Shown in pieces: positions 35,858 through 46,033 of a stretch of 64,000 bases of DNA; the stretch's first letter is position 1, and each line of letters begins with the position of its first letter. The DNA comes from Guptibacillus hwajinpoensis (GTDB taxonomy: Bacteria; Bacillota; Bacilli; Bacillales; Bacillaceae_O): contig JAENYN010000015.1 of the NCBI GenBank assembly GCA_016841765.1, positions 20,162 through 84,161 on the forward strand. The letters are read 5' to 3'. The position numbers and the translations under genes are program-made. The notes under the pieces are model-generated. The model had not been told where the DNA came from, searched no databases, and saw only the letters and a list, made by a program, of their open reading frames with translations.

Positions 35858-37300
35858 TTAGAAAAAGTCTAACGGATTTTTCAGGGCACCATTTTTGGTG
35901 ACTTCAAAATGCAGGTGGACACCAGTGGATCTTCCGGTTGTACCCATCACACCGATTTTTCCGCCGCGCTGCACCGTGTCCCCGACTTTTACTGAAATGG
36001 AGTTCAGGTGGCCATACAGCGTCCGGTAGCCGTTATTATGATCAATGACGACTTTATTCCCGTACGCCCCGCTGTTCCCTGCAAAAACGACCTTGCCGTT
36101 GTCTGCAGCTTTAATCGTCCTGTCACTGACGCCGGCAATGTCTATCCCTTTATGCTGGCGGCCCCAGCGGGTACCCATTTTGCTCGTTACCGTACCGCCG
36201 ACAGCCGGCCAGGTAAACGTCCCTGTGCCGCGGGAAGGCATAACTTTAGTGCCTTTTACCACAATTTCATCCTTCTTCTCTTTAACTGTTTCTTCTGAAA
36301 GGACCTCTTTTTCAGTGTTCTTTCCATTCACTTCAACAAGACGGTACCGAATTTTTTTCTCGCCGTCAGATCCCTCTTGTTTTACTTTTGTATCACCTTT
36401 ATACATATCTTCATCTTTAACGACCTTCACTTTGTGAGGGATTTTTTCCTTTACATCTGTTTCCTTTTCAACAATGACATTGATGTAAGGCGCTTTAACC
36501 GTCACGTTCACCTTGTCATCGATATGTAAAAGGCTGTCTTCGGTGACTTCCGGATTAAGCATCAGTAACTGTTTCAAAGATAAGTCATATTGTTCAGCAA
36601 TAGTGAGAAGCACTTCGTTTTCCTTGATGGAGTGTGTTTGTTCGATGTGTTTACCATTTTTAATCCGTTGAAGAGCTTCTTCCACTGTCAACAGATCCCC
36701 AGGTGAAGAAAATCCTTTTTCAATGTTTGGCTCAATGGAAAAACGGATATCTTTAATAGAGGATTCTGAAGCGTCTGTCTCTCCGTTCTGGACAGCTTCA
36801 TACGTTTTCAATTCTTCTTCACTGACAAATTGAAGTTTCAGCTGGCGGATGACCTCTTTCGCCGCTTTCTCATCTTTTACATAACCGACAATTTCGTCCC
36901 CAACTTTAATGGCATAGGCAGAGGCTTTTACAGCAAGTGATTCTTCAAGCGCTTTTTCTACCGTTTCATTATTAAATTGGGCACGATACGTCTTCTCCGG
37001 AACAATCGTCAGCTGGTTTCCGGATGATAGTTCAAGCTCAGGATACTTCTCCTGCAGAGCTTCCGCTTTCTCTTCCACCACTCCATTTATAACGGACTGC
37101 TCATCGACTGTCCCGATCTTGGTTTCGCCAAGATAAACGTGGTAGATGGTCTCGATGTCTTCTGCCGCTGATGCTGAATTAAAGGATAAAAAGGCTGCTG
37201 CTGTCAGTATGGCAGCAGATTTCGCCAAAATTCTCCCAAACCTGATTCCTGCTTTTTTCGCTTTTTTAGACTGTACGTTCCGTCGATCCTGTACTAACAC
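35858..37300 (-). CDS. M23 peptidoglycan endopeptidase with LysM and G5 domains
   Basis: 480-residue secreted cell wall hydrolase. A basic N-terminus and a hydrophobic signal at ~25-45 (AKSAAILTAAAFLSFNSASA) end in a plausible AxA cleavage site. A helical region follows, then LysM (IKENEVLLTIAEQYDLSLKQ, ~residues 220-265), G5 (KVKVVKDEDMYKGDTKVKQE, ~275-345) and an M23 metallopeptidase domain. The latter's zinc ligands are HKGIDIAG (H, D) and VHLHFEV (HxH). It should cut peptide cross-links. GTG 37298-37300 behind AGGGGGAG is the start. Two WalR-like boxes upstream place it in the neighbouring WalRK regulon by inference. Confidence 0.92.
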   Translation of the reverse strand: MLVQDRRNVQSKKAKKAGIRFGRILAKSAAILTAAAFLSFNSASAAEDIETIYHVYLGETKIGTVDEQSVINGVVEEKAEALQEKYPELELSSGNQLTIVPEKTYRAQFNNETVEKALEESLAVKASAYAIKVGDEIVGYVKDEKAAKEVIRQLKLQFVSEEELKTYEAVQNGETDASESSIKDIRFSIEPNIEKGFSSPGDLLTVEEALQRIKNGKHIEQTHSIKENEVLLTIAEQYDLSLKQLLMLNPEVTEDSLLHIDDKVNVTVKAPYINVIVEKETDVKEKIPHKVKVVKDEDMYKGDTKVKQEGSDGEKKIRYRLVEVNGKNTEKEVLSEETVKEKKDEIVVKGTKVMPSRGTGTFTWPAVGGTVTSKMGTRWGRQHKGIDIAGVSDRTIKAADNGKVVFAGNSGAYGNKVVIDHNNGYRTLYGHLNSISVKVGDTVQRGGKIGVMGTTGRSTGVHLHFEVTKNGALKNPLDFF

Positions 37301-37422
37301 GATTCTCCCCCTACAATCTTTTTTAGTTCTTTTTCTCTATTGCTTTTAAGATATAGTTATTTTAATAACGCGCCATTTTAAATTATCATAATTTAATAGA
37401 CTAGAGAAGAAATTGAGCCTTC

Positions 37423-37439
37423 TGTAACAGAATTGTAGT
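37423..37439 (+). promoter_or_regulatory. WalR-like box, one mismatch
   Basis: TGTAAC-AGAAT-TGTAGT against consensus TGTWAH-N5-TGTWAH; only the G at the fifth base of the second half deviates. It lies 42 bp from the next site, i.e. four helical turns. Confidence 0.55.
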
Positions 37440-37464
37440 ATACGTTCCAGTAAGTGGTTGGATT

Positions 37465-37481
37465 TGTAACGTTGCTGTAAT
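37465..37481 (+). promoter_or_regulatory. WalR box, exact consensus
   Basis: TGTAAC-GTTGC-TGTAAT matches TGTWAH-N5-TGTWAH in full, about 165 bp upstream of the M23 peptidase start. Confidence 0.7.
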
Positions 37482-37749
37482 AAACCCCTGGCTGTATTTT
37501 CCTTTTATAGTAATCCTATGCGAAAGAAAGAGAATTTTGTAAAACGGGGTCGAATGGTTTACCTATGGTAAAATAGAGGGAATTGATCGGCTTGCGGCTT
37601 GAAGTTTTTGGAATCGGGATGAGAGGTTTAGCTGCCTTTTGGTCCACGCAGTGAAATTTTTCCCTGCTGACTTTTTCTTGTTCCGATACGGTAAAAAAGA
37701 TGGGATGCTAGGCAGCACCAGGCTGCTTCACATCCCATCTTTTTCAACA

Positions 37750-37821
37750 TGACCCCTAGGGGATTCGAACCCCTGTTACCGCCGTGAAAGGGCGGTGTCT
37801 TAACCACTTGACCAAGGGGCC
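37750..37821 (-). tRNA. trnE: tRNA-Glu (TTC anticodon)
   Basis: 72-nt cloverleaf: acceptor GGCCCCT/AGGGGTC, D loop TCAAGTGGTTAAGA, anticodon loop CTTTCAC and T arm AGGGGTTCGAATCCCCT. The 3' CCA is not encoded. Confidence 0.97.
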
Positions 37822-37825
37822 TTCA

Positions 37826-37901
37826 TGGTGAGCCATGGAGGACTCGAACCTCCGACCCTCTGATTAAAAGTCAGATGCTCTACCAACTGAGCTAATGGCT
37901 C
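37826..37901 (-). tRNA. trnK: tRNA-Lys (TTT anticodon)
   Basis: 76-nt cloverleaf: acceptor GAGCCAT/ATGGCTC, D arm AGCTCAGTTGGTAGAGC, anticodon loop CTTTTAA and T arm GGAGGTTCGAGTCCTCC. CCA is encoded. It lies four bp from tRNA-Glu, so the two are cotranscribed. Confidence 0.97.
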
Positions 37902-38099
37902 GTTAACAACAAAAATTATATTAGCACATAAACAGATATGTATGCAACTATAAATCTGAAAAACTGCCATTATTTTTTTAATTGTTGTGTGGTAAGCATG
38001 ATAAGCGTTAAGGGAATCCACAGGAATTCGGTCTTCTCCCGCATGGGATAACAACCAACTGGATTATGATATAAGGAGATTTTTATTTTCTATTGTTGC

Positions 38100-38233
38100 C
38101 CGTTCCTTTCCGCTGCAGGCATTCGCTTTCCGCGGGGCGGGCGCTGAGCCTCCTCATCGCTTTCGCTCTTGCGGGGTCTCAGCTGCCCGCTATTCTCGCT
38201 GGAGTCGAATGCCTTTCACTCCAATCCACTCGG
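38100..38233. repeat. Core fragment of the TIR-element family (copy C), no TIRs
   Basis: From CCGTTCCTTTCCGCTGCAGG to CACTCCAATCCACTCGG. It folds as nested stems: AGGCATTCG/CGAATGCCT outside and GCGGGCGCTGAG/CTCAGCTGCCCGC inside. It is related to the centre of the elements at 7827-8252 and 26688-27171 and to 40114-40312. Confidence 0.75.
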
Positions 38234-38344
38234 TTAAACACCCCTATTTCCAATAACGACGATTCGTGATGAGTCTGCCTTATATGAAAAGGCTGCCAGT
38301 CGTTTTCACAGGTTATTTATTTAGCAAAAGTAACAATACAATAT

Positions 38345-38380
38345 AAAGACGCCTGGACATTAAAATCCAGGCGCTTTTGT
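38345..38380 (-). terminator. Intrinsic terminator of purA
   Basis: CGCCTGGA/TCCAGGCG stem about 150 bp after the purA stop, followed by TCTTTAT on the minus strand. Confidence 0.7.
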
Positions 38381-38518
38381 GTGTTGGTTGTACTGTTATT
38401 TATGCTGCTAAACATTCTAAGTTTCAATATGTTATTTTACCCTTTTTATCTTTTCTCCCCAGTTTCATAACACCCATAAGGATCGGCAGCCTTTTTACAT
38501 GACTTTCAAGTTCACTTT

Positions 38519-39853
<1,335 letters not shown>

Positions 39854-39898
39854 TTAAATCCACAATCAGTGTATCAATTTAGCGCAATAAAGTCAATT

Positions 39899-39942
39899 AA
39901 ATACGAACATTAATAACACTTCGATTATTTACGTTCGTTTTT
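39899..39942. promoter_or_regulatory. PurR operator (two inverted PurBoxes) upstream of purA
   Basis: AAATACGAACATT (39899-39911) and the inverted ACGTTCGTTTTTA (around 39930-39942) each carry a CGAAC core. They face each other about 18 bp apart, as in B. subtilis PurR control regions (consensus AWWWCCGAACWWT, boxes ~16-17 bp apart). The first box has one mismatch, the second more. Confidence 0.65.
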
Positions 39943-39980
39943 ATGGCTGTTTCCCTGAACCCGTTTCTTAATATGCAAAT

Positions 39981-40034
39981 AGTGCCAGGCATTGACCCGC
40001 TGGATGACCACAGAGAATGCCTGGCTCTGTTTTG
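39981..40034. repeat. Hairpin repeat with GCCAGGCATT stem
   Basis: AGTGCCAGGCATT pairs with AATGCCTGGCTCT across about 22 nt, then TGTTTTG on the plus strand. No gene ends here on the plus strand, so it is not an obvious terminator. Confidence 0.55.
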
Positions 40035-40113
40035 TGTTGCCTCCAAAAAAACTGCAGGATTAGATGATTTCTTTATAGATCACAAAAGAGGGAATTTTAT
40101 TCTCCATAAACTT

Positions 40114-40312
40114 GCCCGTTCCTTTCCGCTGCAGGCATTCGCTTTCCGCGGGGCGTCCGGGGAGCCTCCTCGGCGCGATTCGCGCCTGCGGGGTCTCCCC
40201 TGTTCGCTACCCCCGCAGGACATTGAATAAGCTTCTTCGAATTGACACCGCACGAAGAAAATTGGTTTTTATTTTCGAGGAGTCTCATGCCTTCCGCTCC
40301 AATCCACTCAGT
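40114..40312. repeat. Core fragment of the TIR-element family (copy D)
   Basis: It runs from CCGTTCCTTTCCGCTGCAGG through GGGGAGCCTCCTCGGC and CACCGCACGAAGAAAATT to CTTCCGCTCCAATCCACT. It shares the ACCGCACGAAGAAAAT and TTTTCGAGGAGTC blocks with the full elements A and B but has no GAGGTTGGGACATAA ends. Confidence 0.75.
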
Positions 40313-40387
40313 AATAAGAATTTTTTTCTCAAAAGGAACATTCAAGATAAGTGACTTTTACCAGGGTTTCTAATTTTTTGAGTGTAA

Positions 40388-40440
40388 CGGGAGGAAAGCA
40401 GGAACGGATGTCCCTGTTCCTATGGTGAAAGCGAGCTCCA
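40388..40440. repeat. Short fragment related to the extra segment of element B
   Basis: The reverse complement reads GCTCGCTTTCACCATAGG then CATCCGTTCCTGCTTTCC, similar to 26811-26865 and 63929-63975. Confidence 0.5.
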
Positions 40441-40656
40441 GAAGCGGAAATTAACTTCCCGTGCTAAAATGCAATATACTTTCAAAAAATCCTTCCCTCT
40501 AGTATTGATAATCCTCTGTAACTTAATCAAAGGGCTTAAAATAGTATTGCAAATAATTTGTAATAAACATGTTGAGAGCGGTGGGTGAAGATAATGAAGA
40601 AACCAACTTACATGAATTTCTCAGTAATTCATATGCTATTTGGTATATTCTCCACA

Positions 40657-40682
40657 AAAAAAACCGCCTGCAAAAGGCGGTC
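40657..40682 (-). terminator. Intrinsic terminator of dnaC
   Basis: ACCGCC/GGCGGT stem right at the stop codon, then eight T residues on the minus strand. Confidence 0.92.
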
Positions 40683-42045
40683 ATGCACCGGAAGGAATTT
40701 CATTCTCCTGGTGGCGGCGTTCGAGATTGACGAACTTGTTATACTCTTTTACAAACGCAAGCTCAACGGTTCCGACTGGACCGTTACGCTGCTTGGCGAT
40801 AATGATTTCAATGATGTTCTTATTTTCACTTTCTTTGTCATAGTAATCATCACGGTACAGGAATGCGACAATGTCGGCATCCTGCTCGATACTTCCGGAT
40901 TCCCTGATATCGGACATCATCGGCCGTTTGTCCTGGCGTGATTCAACGCCGCGGGATAGCTGGGAAAGGGCGATGACAGGCACTTCTAGCTCCCTGGCAA
41001 GCCCTTTCAGTGCCCGGGAGATTTCTGAAACCTCCTGCTGCCTGTTTTCACCGCTGCGGCCATTCCCCTGGATCAGCTGCAAATAGTCGATCAGGATCAT
41101 GCCAAGCCCTTTTTCCTGCTTCAGGCGGCGGCATTTGGCACGAATATCGCCGACTTTGATGCCAGGGGTGTCATCAATGTATACACCGGCGTTTGACAGG
41201 CTCCCCATTGCCATCGTCAGCTTTTGCCAGTCATCAGGAGTCAGCTTGCCGGTCCGGAGCCGGGTCGCATCGATATTCCCTTCCGCACACAGCATCCTCA
41301 TGACAAGCTGGCCAGCGCCCATCTCAAGGCTGAAGATCGCGACGTTTTCATCGGTCTTGGTCGCGACATTCTGGGCAATATTGAGGGCGAATGCCGTTTT
41401 ACCGACGGATGGACGGGCAGCGACGATAATCAAGTCGTTGCGCTGGAATCCGGCTGTCATGTGGTCCAGATCAGCGAAGCCGGTCGGAATGCCTGTGACA
41501 TCTTCCGTCCGGTTGTGAAGCATTTCAATATTATCGTAGACGTCCACAAGCACGTCCTTGATCGCCTGGAAGGCACCTGTGTTCTTCCGCTGTGCTACAT
41601 CGAGAATGCTCTTTTCGGCCTCGTTCAGAAGGGCCTCGACCTCATCATCTCTTGTGTAGCCGTCGGTGGCAATCGTTGTTGCCGTTCTGATCAGGCGCCT
41701 GAGGATGGATTTTTCCTCGACGATTTTGGAGTAGTATTCGACGTTGGCGGCAGTCGGTACTGCCCCGGCCAGGTCGCTCAAATAAGAAACGCCGCCGACT
41801 TCTTCAAGCAAGTTGTGGTCGGAAAGTTCGGACGTGACGGTGACAAGGTCAACCGGCTCGCCTTTTTCGGATAAATCAAGCATTACGCTGAAAATCTTTT
41901 GATGTGCTGCCCGGTAAAAATCTTCAGGGATCAGGATTTCCGAAGCGCTTGTCAATGCGGCCGCTTCCAGAAACACAGCACCGAGAACCGCCTGCTCCGC
42001 TTCGATATTATGCGGAGGGGTGCGGTCGGCAAATAAATCGCTCAT
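40681..42045 (-). CDS. dnaC: Replicative DNA helicase
   Basis: 454-residue DnaB-family hexameric 5'-3' helicase (called DnaC in B. subtilis), loaded at oriC and driving the fork. The N-terminal DnaB domain starts PHNIEAEQAVLGAVF. The RecA-like domain has Walker A ARPSVGKTAFALNIA, Walker B MILIDYLQLI and the arginine-finger region FLYRDDYYDKE. It lies 30 bp after rplI on the same transcript as rplI and gdpP. Confidence 0.97.
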   Translation of the reverse strand: MSDLFADRTPPHNIEAEQAVLGAVFLEAAALTSASEILIPEDFYRAAHQKIFSVMLDLSEKGEPVDLVTVTSELSDHNLLEEVGGVSYLSDLAGAVPTAANVEYYSKIVEEKSILRRLIRTATTIATDGYTRDDEVEALLNEAEKSILDVAQRKNTGAFQAIKDVLVDVYDNIEMLHNRTEDVTGIPTGFADLDHMTAGFQRNDLIIVAARPSVGKTAFALNIAQNVATKTDENVAIFSLEMGAGQLVMRMLCAEGNIDATRLRTGKLTPDDWQKLTMAMGSLSNAGVYIDDTPGIKVGDIRAKCRRLKQEKGLGMILIDYLQLIQGNGRSGENRQQEVSEISRALKGLARELEVPVIALSQLSRGVESRQDKRPMMSDIRESGSIEQDADIVAFLYRDDYYDKESENKNIIEIIIAKQRNGPVGTVELAFVKEYNKFVNLERRHQENEIPSGA

Positions 42046-42075
42046 ACCTATTGCTCCTCTCCCTGGAATGCCTGA

Positions 42076-42522
42076 TTACTGTTCACTCACATGCACCTTT
42101 AAAGTTGCCGTTACGTCGCTGTGCAGCTTTACCGGAACATTTGTGTATCCGAGTGAACGAATCGGTTCATTAAGCTCTATTTTGCGCTTATCAATTTTGA
42201 TTTTATGGGATTTCTTCAAAACTTCGGCAATTTGTTTGCTGGTGATGGAGCCGAACAGCCGGCCGCCTTCACCCGATTTCGCCTTAAGTTCAACTGTCAG
42301 TTCTTCAAGTGTCTTTTTTAACTCTTTGGCTTGCTCAAGTTCTTCCTGGGCTTCTTTGGCAGCCTTTTGCTTCTGCCCTTCAAGCTTGCTGACATTGGCT
42401 TTTGTCGCTTCAACGGCATAATTCTTTTTCAGGAGAAAATTCTGGGCGTAGCCGGTGGACACTTCTTTTACTTCACCTTTTTTCCCCTGTCCCTTTACAT
42501 CTTTCAAAAAGATCACTTTCAT
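42076..42522 (-). CDS. rplI: 50S ribosomal protein L9
   Basis: 148-residue L9: N-terminal [20 protein letters not shown] rRNA-binding domain, long central helix rich in Lys/Glu, C-terminal domain ending TLKVHVSEQ. Its start overlaps the gdpP stop by four bases, coupling the two. Confidence 0.97.
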   Translation of the reverse strand: MKVIFLKDVKGQGKKGEVKEVSTGYAQNFLLKKNYAVEATKANVSKLEGQKQKAAKEAQEELEQAKELKKTLEELTVELKAKSGEGGRLFGSITSKQIAEVLKKSHKIKIDKRKIELNEPIRSLGYTNVPVKLHSDVTATLKVHVSEQ

Positions 42523-44492
42523 TCTTCTTCTCCCCCTTCAAGATAATCATCTATTGCATTTTTAAGCATGGCTTCTGCTTCATCTATATTTATATCTTCA
42601 AGCTGGGTGGCGGCGTTCGTCAAGTGCCCGCCGCCATTTAGTTTTTCCATGATGACCTGCACATTCACATCCCCGAGGGACCGGGCGCTGATGCCGATCA
42701 CTTTGTCATCCCGGCGCGAGATGACAAATGAAGCCTGCACTCCGTTCATCGTCAGCAAGGTATCGGCTGTCTGGGCTATCAGCACCTGCCCGAACTTATC
42801 TTCTTCCGGACCTTTGGAGATGGCGATACCGTCTTTGTAAAGGTGGGAACGTTCAATAAGCTTCGACCGCCTTACATACTGATTAAGATCTTCTTTCAAG
42901 AACTTCTGCACAAGAACGGTATCGGCACCGTGCGCGCGCAGGTAGGAAGCGGCATCAAAGGTCCGCGAGCCTGTCCGGAGTGTGAAGCTCTTCGTGTCAA
43001 CGATGATCCCGGAAAGCAGCGCCGTGGATTCGAGCATGTTGAGTTTCAAATTCTTCGGCTGGTACTCCAGCAGTTCTGTCACCAGTTCGGCCGTTGAGGA
43101 AGCATAAGGCTCCATGTAGACGAGGACCGGATTGTTAATAAATTCTTCCCCGCGGCGGTGGTGGTCGATAACGATGACATGCTCAATTTTATTAAGCAAT
43201 TTTTCTTCTATGACAAGCGACGGGCGGTGCGTATCGACAACGACAAGCAGTGTATTATCCGTCTGTTCTTCAAGCGCATGTTCACGGCTGATGAACCGGT
43301 CCCACAAATCTTCCTGGCCGCGGATTTCCTCCATCATCCGGGAAACGCCGGTATCAAGTTCATCTTCGTCAATGATGATGTGGCCTGGTTTATGATTCGC
43401 TTCAGCGATTTTCAAAACACCGATAGCCGCCCCAATCGCATCCATATCGGGGTATTTATGGCCCATCACGTACACTTTGTCACTTGCAAGGATCAATTCG
43501 CGCAGTGCATGGGAAATAACCCGGGCCCGGACCCGCGTCCGCTTTTCAACAGGGTTTGTTTTACCCCCGTAAAATTTGACTTTGCCATTGCCCTGTTTGA
43601 TGGCAACCTGGTCGCCGCCGCGCCCGAGCGCAAGATCAAGGCTCGACTGGGCCAAAACGCCAAGCTCAGGCAATGATGGACTATCTGTCCCGATTCCGAT
43701 ACTGAGTGTAAGGGGCAAATTTTGTTTGCTGGTCATTTCCCTGACTTCGTCCAGGATATCAAATTTCGTTTTTTCCAGTTCCTGAAGAATTTCTTTATTC
43801 ATCACTGCAAAAAAACGGTCCGAAGATGTTCTTTTCAAGAAAATCCCTTTTTCCATCGACCACTGGTTCAAAATGGAGGTGATCTGGCTGTTGATGTTGC
43901 TTTTCGCCTGGTCTCCCAAGCCCTGTGTCACTTCATCATAATTATCAAGAAAAATGATTGCCAGAACAGACTGGTCCTTTTCGTACAGCTGTTCCATTTT
44001 GACCTGTTCGGTTACGTCAAAGAAATAAAGGAGCCGTTCCTCCGGCTTGATGTACACCCTGAATTGCCGATTGACAAGCGGGATGACAACTGATTCCTTG
44101 CTTCCATCCAATAACGGAGGAAGCAAATCGGAAAGATCCTCGATCGAATAGCCGATAACGGTATCCTTTTCAAATAGAGAGGCCATATAAGGATTGGTCC
44201 ACTCTACCTGATTTGTTTCATTGTACAGCACAATCCCATAAGGAAGCTCCATCAGTGCCTCTTCGCCCACTTTTTTCACCCTATGGGAGATCGTGGAAAT
44301 ATATTTATCCATATCTTTTTGAAAAGCGAATTCAGCCTGAAAGGTGAGATAGATGAGAAATGCTGTCAACACGATGGCACCGATGCCCAGCACCCAATTA
44401 TAAAAAATGACTACTCCGGAAAGGAGAAGGGCTACGGCCATAAGGATGAACATCGGATATCCCAGCCATTTATCGCGGATAAAATTTGACAT
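42519..44492 (-). CDS. gdpP: Cyclic-di-AMP phosphodiesterase GdpP
   Basis: 657-residue membrane protein (YybT) degrading c-di-AMP to pApA, setting potassium and wall homeostasis. Two membrane helices (about 13-53), a degenerate PAS domain (~80-150), a degenerate GGDEF domain ([14 protein letters not shown]) and the catalytic DHH/DHHA1 module with [19 protein letters not shown] and [11 protein letters not shown]. All metal-binding motifs appear intact. Directly followed by rplI and dnaC, preceded by yybS, as in B. subtilis. Confidence 0.96.
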   Translation of the reverse strand: MSNFIRDKWLGYPMFILMAVALLLSGVVIFYNWVLGIGAIVLTAFLIYLTFQAEFAFQKDMDKYISTISHRVKKVGEEALMELPYGIVLYNETNQVEWTNPYMASLFEKDTVIGYSIEDLSDLLPPLLDGSKESVVIPLVNRQFRVYIKPEERLLYFFDVTEQVKMEQLYEKDQSVLAIIFLDNYDEVTQGLGDQAKSNINSQITSILNQWSMEKGIFLKRTSSDRFFAVMNKEILQELEKTKFDILDEVREMTSKQNLPLTLSIGIGTDSPSLPELGVLAQSSLDLALGRGGDQVAIKQGNGKVKFYGGKTNPVEKRTRVRARVISHALRELILASDKVYVMGHKYPDMDAIGAAIGVLKIAEANHKPGHIIIDEDELDTGVSRMMEEIRGQEDLWDRFISREHALEEQTDNTLLVVVDTHRPSLVIEEKLLNKIEHVIVIDHHRRGEEFINNPVLVYMEPYASSTAELVTELLEYQPKNLKLNMLESTALLSGIIVDTKSFTLRTGSRTFDAASYLRAHGADTVLVQKFLKEDLNQYVRRSKLIERSHLYKDGIAISKGPEEDKFGQVLIAQTADTLLTMNGVQASFVISRRDDKVIGISARSLGDVNVQVIMEKLNGGGHLTNAATQLEDINIDEAEAMLKNAIDDYLEGGEEE

Positions 44493-44527
44493 AACGTCAG
44501 CTCCTACACGAATTGGTAAACCTTATT

Positions 44528-45463
44528 TCATTGCTCCCGGAATCTTTTCCGCAAATCAAAGCCTAAGTCAATTATACCTAAGATTCGGACAAGATAAAGG
44601 GCTATTGCTGGAAGCAAAAAGGAAAAAATCACGATTGCGATCGGCACGCCTTTTGAAATCTTTTTGACATGAAAATAGAAAAAGATGAATGAAAAGCCTT
44701 GAATCGTGATGACGAATTGCAGTAATACATAGATATTGATCACTGCTATATAAATTGCTGAACCTGTTTCCAGGTTGAACATCATTAAAACGGCGGCCAG
44801 TAAATAGTACCAAATCAAGCTTTTCGGAAAACGCCATTCACGAAATGGCGGCCATACCGATGGATTATGCTTCAGCCTCTTCAAAACCGCCGAAGATACT
44901 GCTTGAGTGAGCACAGCAAGCATGATGCCGAGAGTCACAATGGCAGTCGGAAGCAAATACTGGATCACTTCAAATGATTCCTTCAGCTTTTCCATCTGCT
45001 CAGGTGTACCCTGGCCAAGAGAGGACAGTATGCTCTCCGTCATCTCCATCGATCCTTCAATCGTCACTTGCACTTCTTCAATCGGATTGAGATTGAAAAG
45101 CAGGGTGCTGAGCGCATATGTGACCACAAGGCCTGCAATATAGGTAAGAGTGCCGCCAATCAAAACGGAGAACGCACTTTGTTCCCGTTTATAAAGATAG
45201 CCCATCACAAGGCCTGCACTTCCAAAGAGAAGCGTTGCCGGCAAGGAAAGGATTGTTCCGATCAGGGCAGTGAGAACAAGTGATAACAGCCCAAATAGGA
45301 TACCCGATTTGAGATTATGGCGCACGACAAACACGACAAACGGAACAGGAAGCATAACAATCAGAAAAGCGCCGATTACCGGCAAATACAGGGAAAGTCC
45401 GAGCAGCACCGCATATAGGGCCAGCAGGACAGCTCCTTCAGTCAAAACTCTGGTTGATTTCAC
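44528..45463 (-). CDS. yybS: DUF2232 membrane protein YybS
   Basis: 311-residue integral membrane protein with about eight helices (first: GAVLLALYAVLLGLSLYLPV). It is the DUF2232/YybS family always seen beside gdpP. Function is not established; it resembles S-component-like membrane proteins. It lies 35 bp upstream of gdpP on the same strand. ATG behind a GAGGGTG sequence. Confidence 0.92.
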   Translation of the reverse strand: MKSTRVLTEGAVLLALYAVLLGLSLYLPVIGAFLIVMLPVPFVVFVVRHNLKSGILFGLLSLVLTALIGTILSLPATLLFGSAGLVMGYLYKREQSAFSVLIGGTLTYIAGLVVTYALSTLLFNLNPIEEVQVTIEGSMEMTESILSSLGQGTPEQMEKLKESFEVIQYLLPTAIVTLGIMLAVLTQAVSSAVLKRLKHNPSVWPPFREWRFPKSLIWYYLLAAVLMMFNLETGSAIYIAVINIYVLLQFVITIQGFSFIFFYFHVKKISKGVPIAIVIFSFLLPAIALYLVRILGIIDLGFDLRKRFREQ

Positions 45464-45640
45464 TTTTTCACCCTCTATAGTCTATATAGATCGATCATTG
45501 CAGCGGACAGGATGATGACATGCCATTCGACCGCCGGCATCTATGTTTAAGTTCAATCATCCCGTAATGCTATCATTATGATTTATATTAGAAACCTTAC
45601 CTTATTTTAAGTTTTTCTTTTATAGGTTTCAACTTAAGGC

Positions 45641-45690
45641 GGGTGCCTGACCCCCGACGCTTTAACGCGCCGGGGGTCAGACACCCTCAC
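45641..45690. repeat. Long perfect hairpin GGGTGCCTGACCCCCG
   Basis: GGGTGCCTGACCCCCG pairs with CGGGGGTCAGACACCC around about 14 nt. No adequate T tract follows on either strand, so it looks like a REP-type palindromic repeat and not a terminator. Confidence 0.65.
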
Positions 45691-45705
45691 ACAGAGGCAG
45701 CCTCA

Positions 45706-45750
45706 CAGAAAAAGAAAAAGCACAATAGAGCTTCCCCTACTGTGCTTTCT
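45706..45750 (-). terminator. Intrinsic terminator of the rpsF-ssb-rpsR operon
   Basis: AGCACAGTAG/CTATTGTGCT stem followed by TTTTCTTTTT on the minus strand, 10 bp after the rpsR stop. Confidence 0.9.
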
Positions 45751-45759
45751 TGATTTAGA

Positions 45760-45990
45760 TTAATCGGTCACGTACGGCAACAGTGCCATTTGACGAGCGC
45801 GCTTGATAGCGATTGTCAATTTGCGCTGGTACTTTGCAGAAGTTCCTGTCACACGACGAGGAAGAATCTTGCCGCGTTCTGATACGAACCTTTTAAGAAG
45901 ATCCACGTCTTTGTAATCGATGTGGGTAATGCCGTTGGAAGTGAAGAAACACACTTTCCGGCGTTTACCGCGTCCACGACGTCCTGCCAT
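45760..45990 (-). CDS. rpsR: 30S ribosomal protein S18
   Basis: 76-residue S18 with the Cys-containing N-terminus ([17 protein letters not shown]) and the RNA-binding [28 protein letters not shown] C-terminus. It binds 16S rRNA together with S6. Last gene of rpsF-ssb-rpsR. Confidence 0.98.
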   Translation of the reverse strand: MAGRRGRGKRRKVCFFTSNGITHIDYKDVDLLKRFVSERGKILPRRVTGTSAKYQRKLTIAIKRARQMALLPYVTD

Positions 45991-46033
45991 TTGCTACACC
46001 TTCCTTTCCATTTTATATTTCCGGGAGGCCTGA

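Larger units (their letters stand above)
37301..37749. other. Upstream region of the M23 gene and tRNA terminator region
   Basis: It contains the paired WalR-like sites (37423-37481). Near 37688-37742 a long imperfect hairpin (GATGGGATG...CATCCCATC) followed by TTTTT on the plus strand lies downstream of the minus-strand tRNA genes. No coding sequence is supported. Confidence 0.5.
37902..38518. other. 617-bp gene-free region between tRNA-Lys and purA
   Basis: It contains a core-repeat fragment (38100-38233) and the purA terminator (38345-38380). The remainder shows nothing else supportable. Confidence 0.6.
39943..40656. other. Gene-free region between purA and dnaC
   Basis: Contains a long hairpin (39981-40034), a core-repeat copy (40114-40312) and a small further fragment (40388-40440). 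A plus-strand ATG frame at 40594 (MKKPTYMNFSVIHMLFG) runs into dnaC antisense and is not accepted. Confidence 0.6.

Noticed and set aside
37800..38054. 84-codon minus-strand frame
   Set aside because: It runs through both tRNA genes.
40585..40941. 118-codon plus-strand frame with ATG at 40594
   Set aside because: A fair GGTGGGTGA lies upstream, but the frame is antisense to the dnaC 3' end and crosses its terminator.
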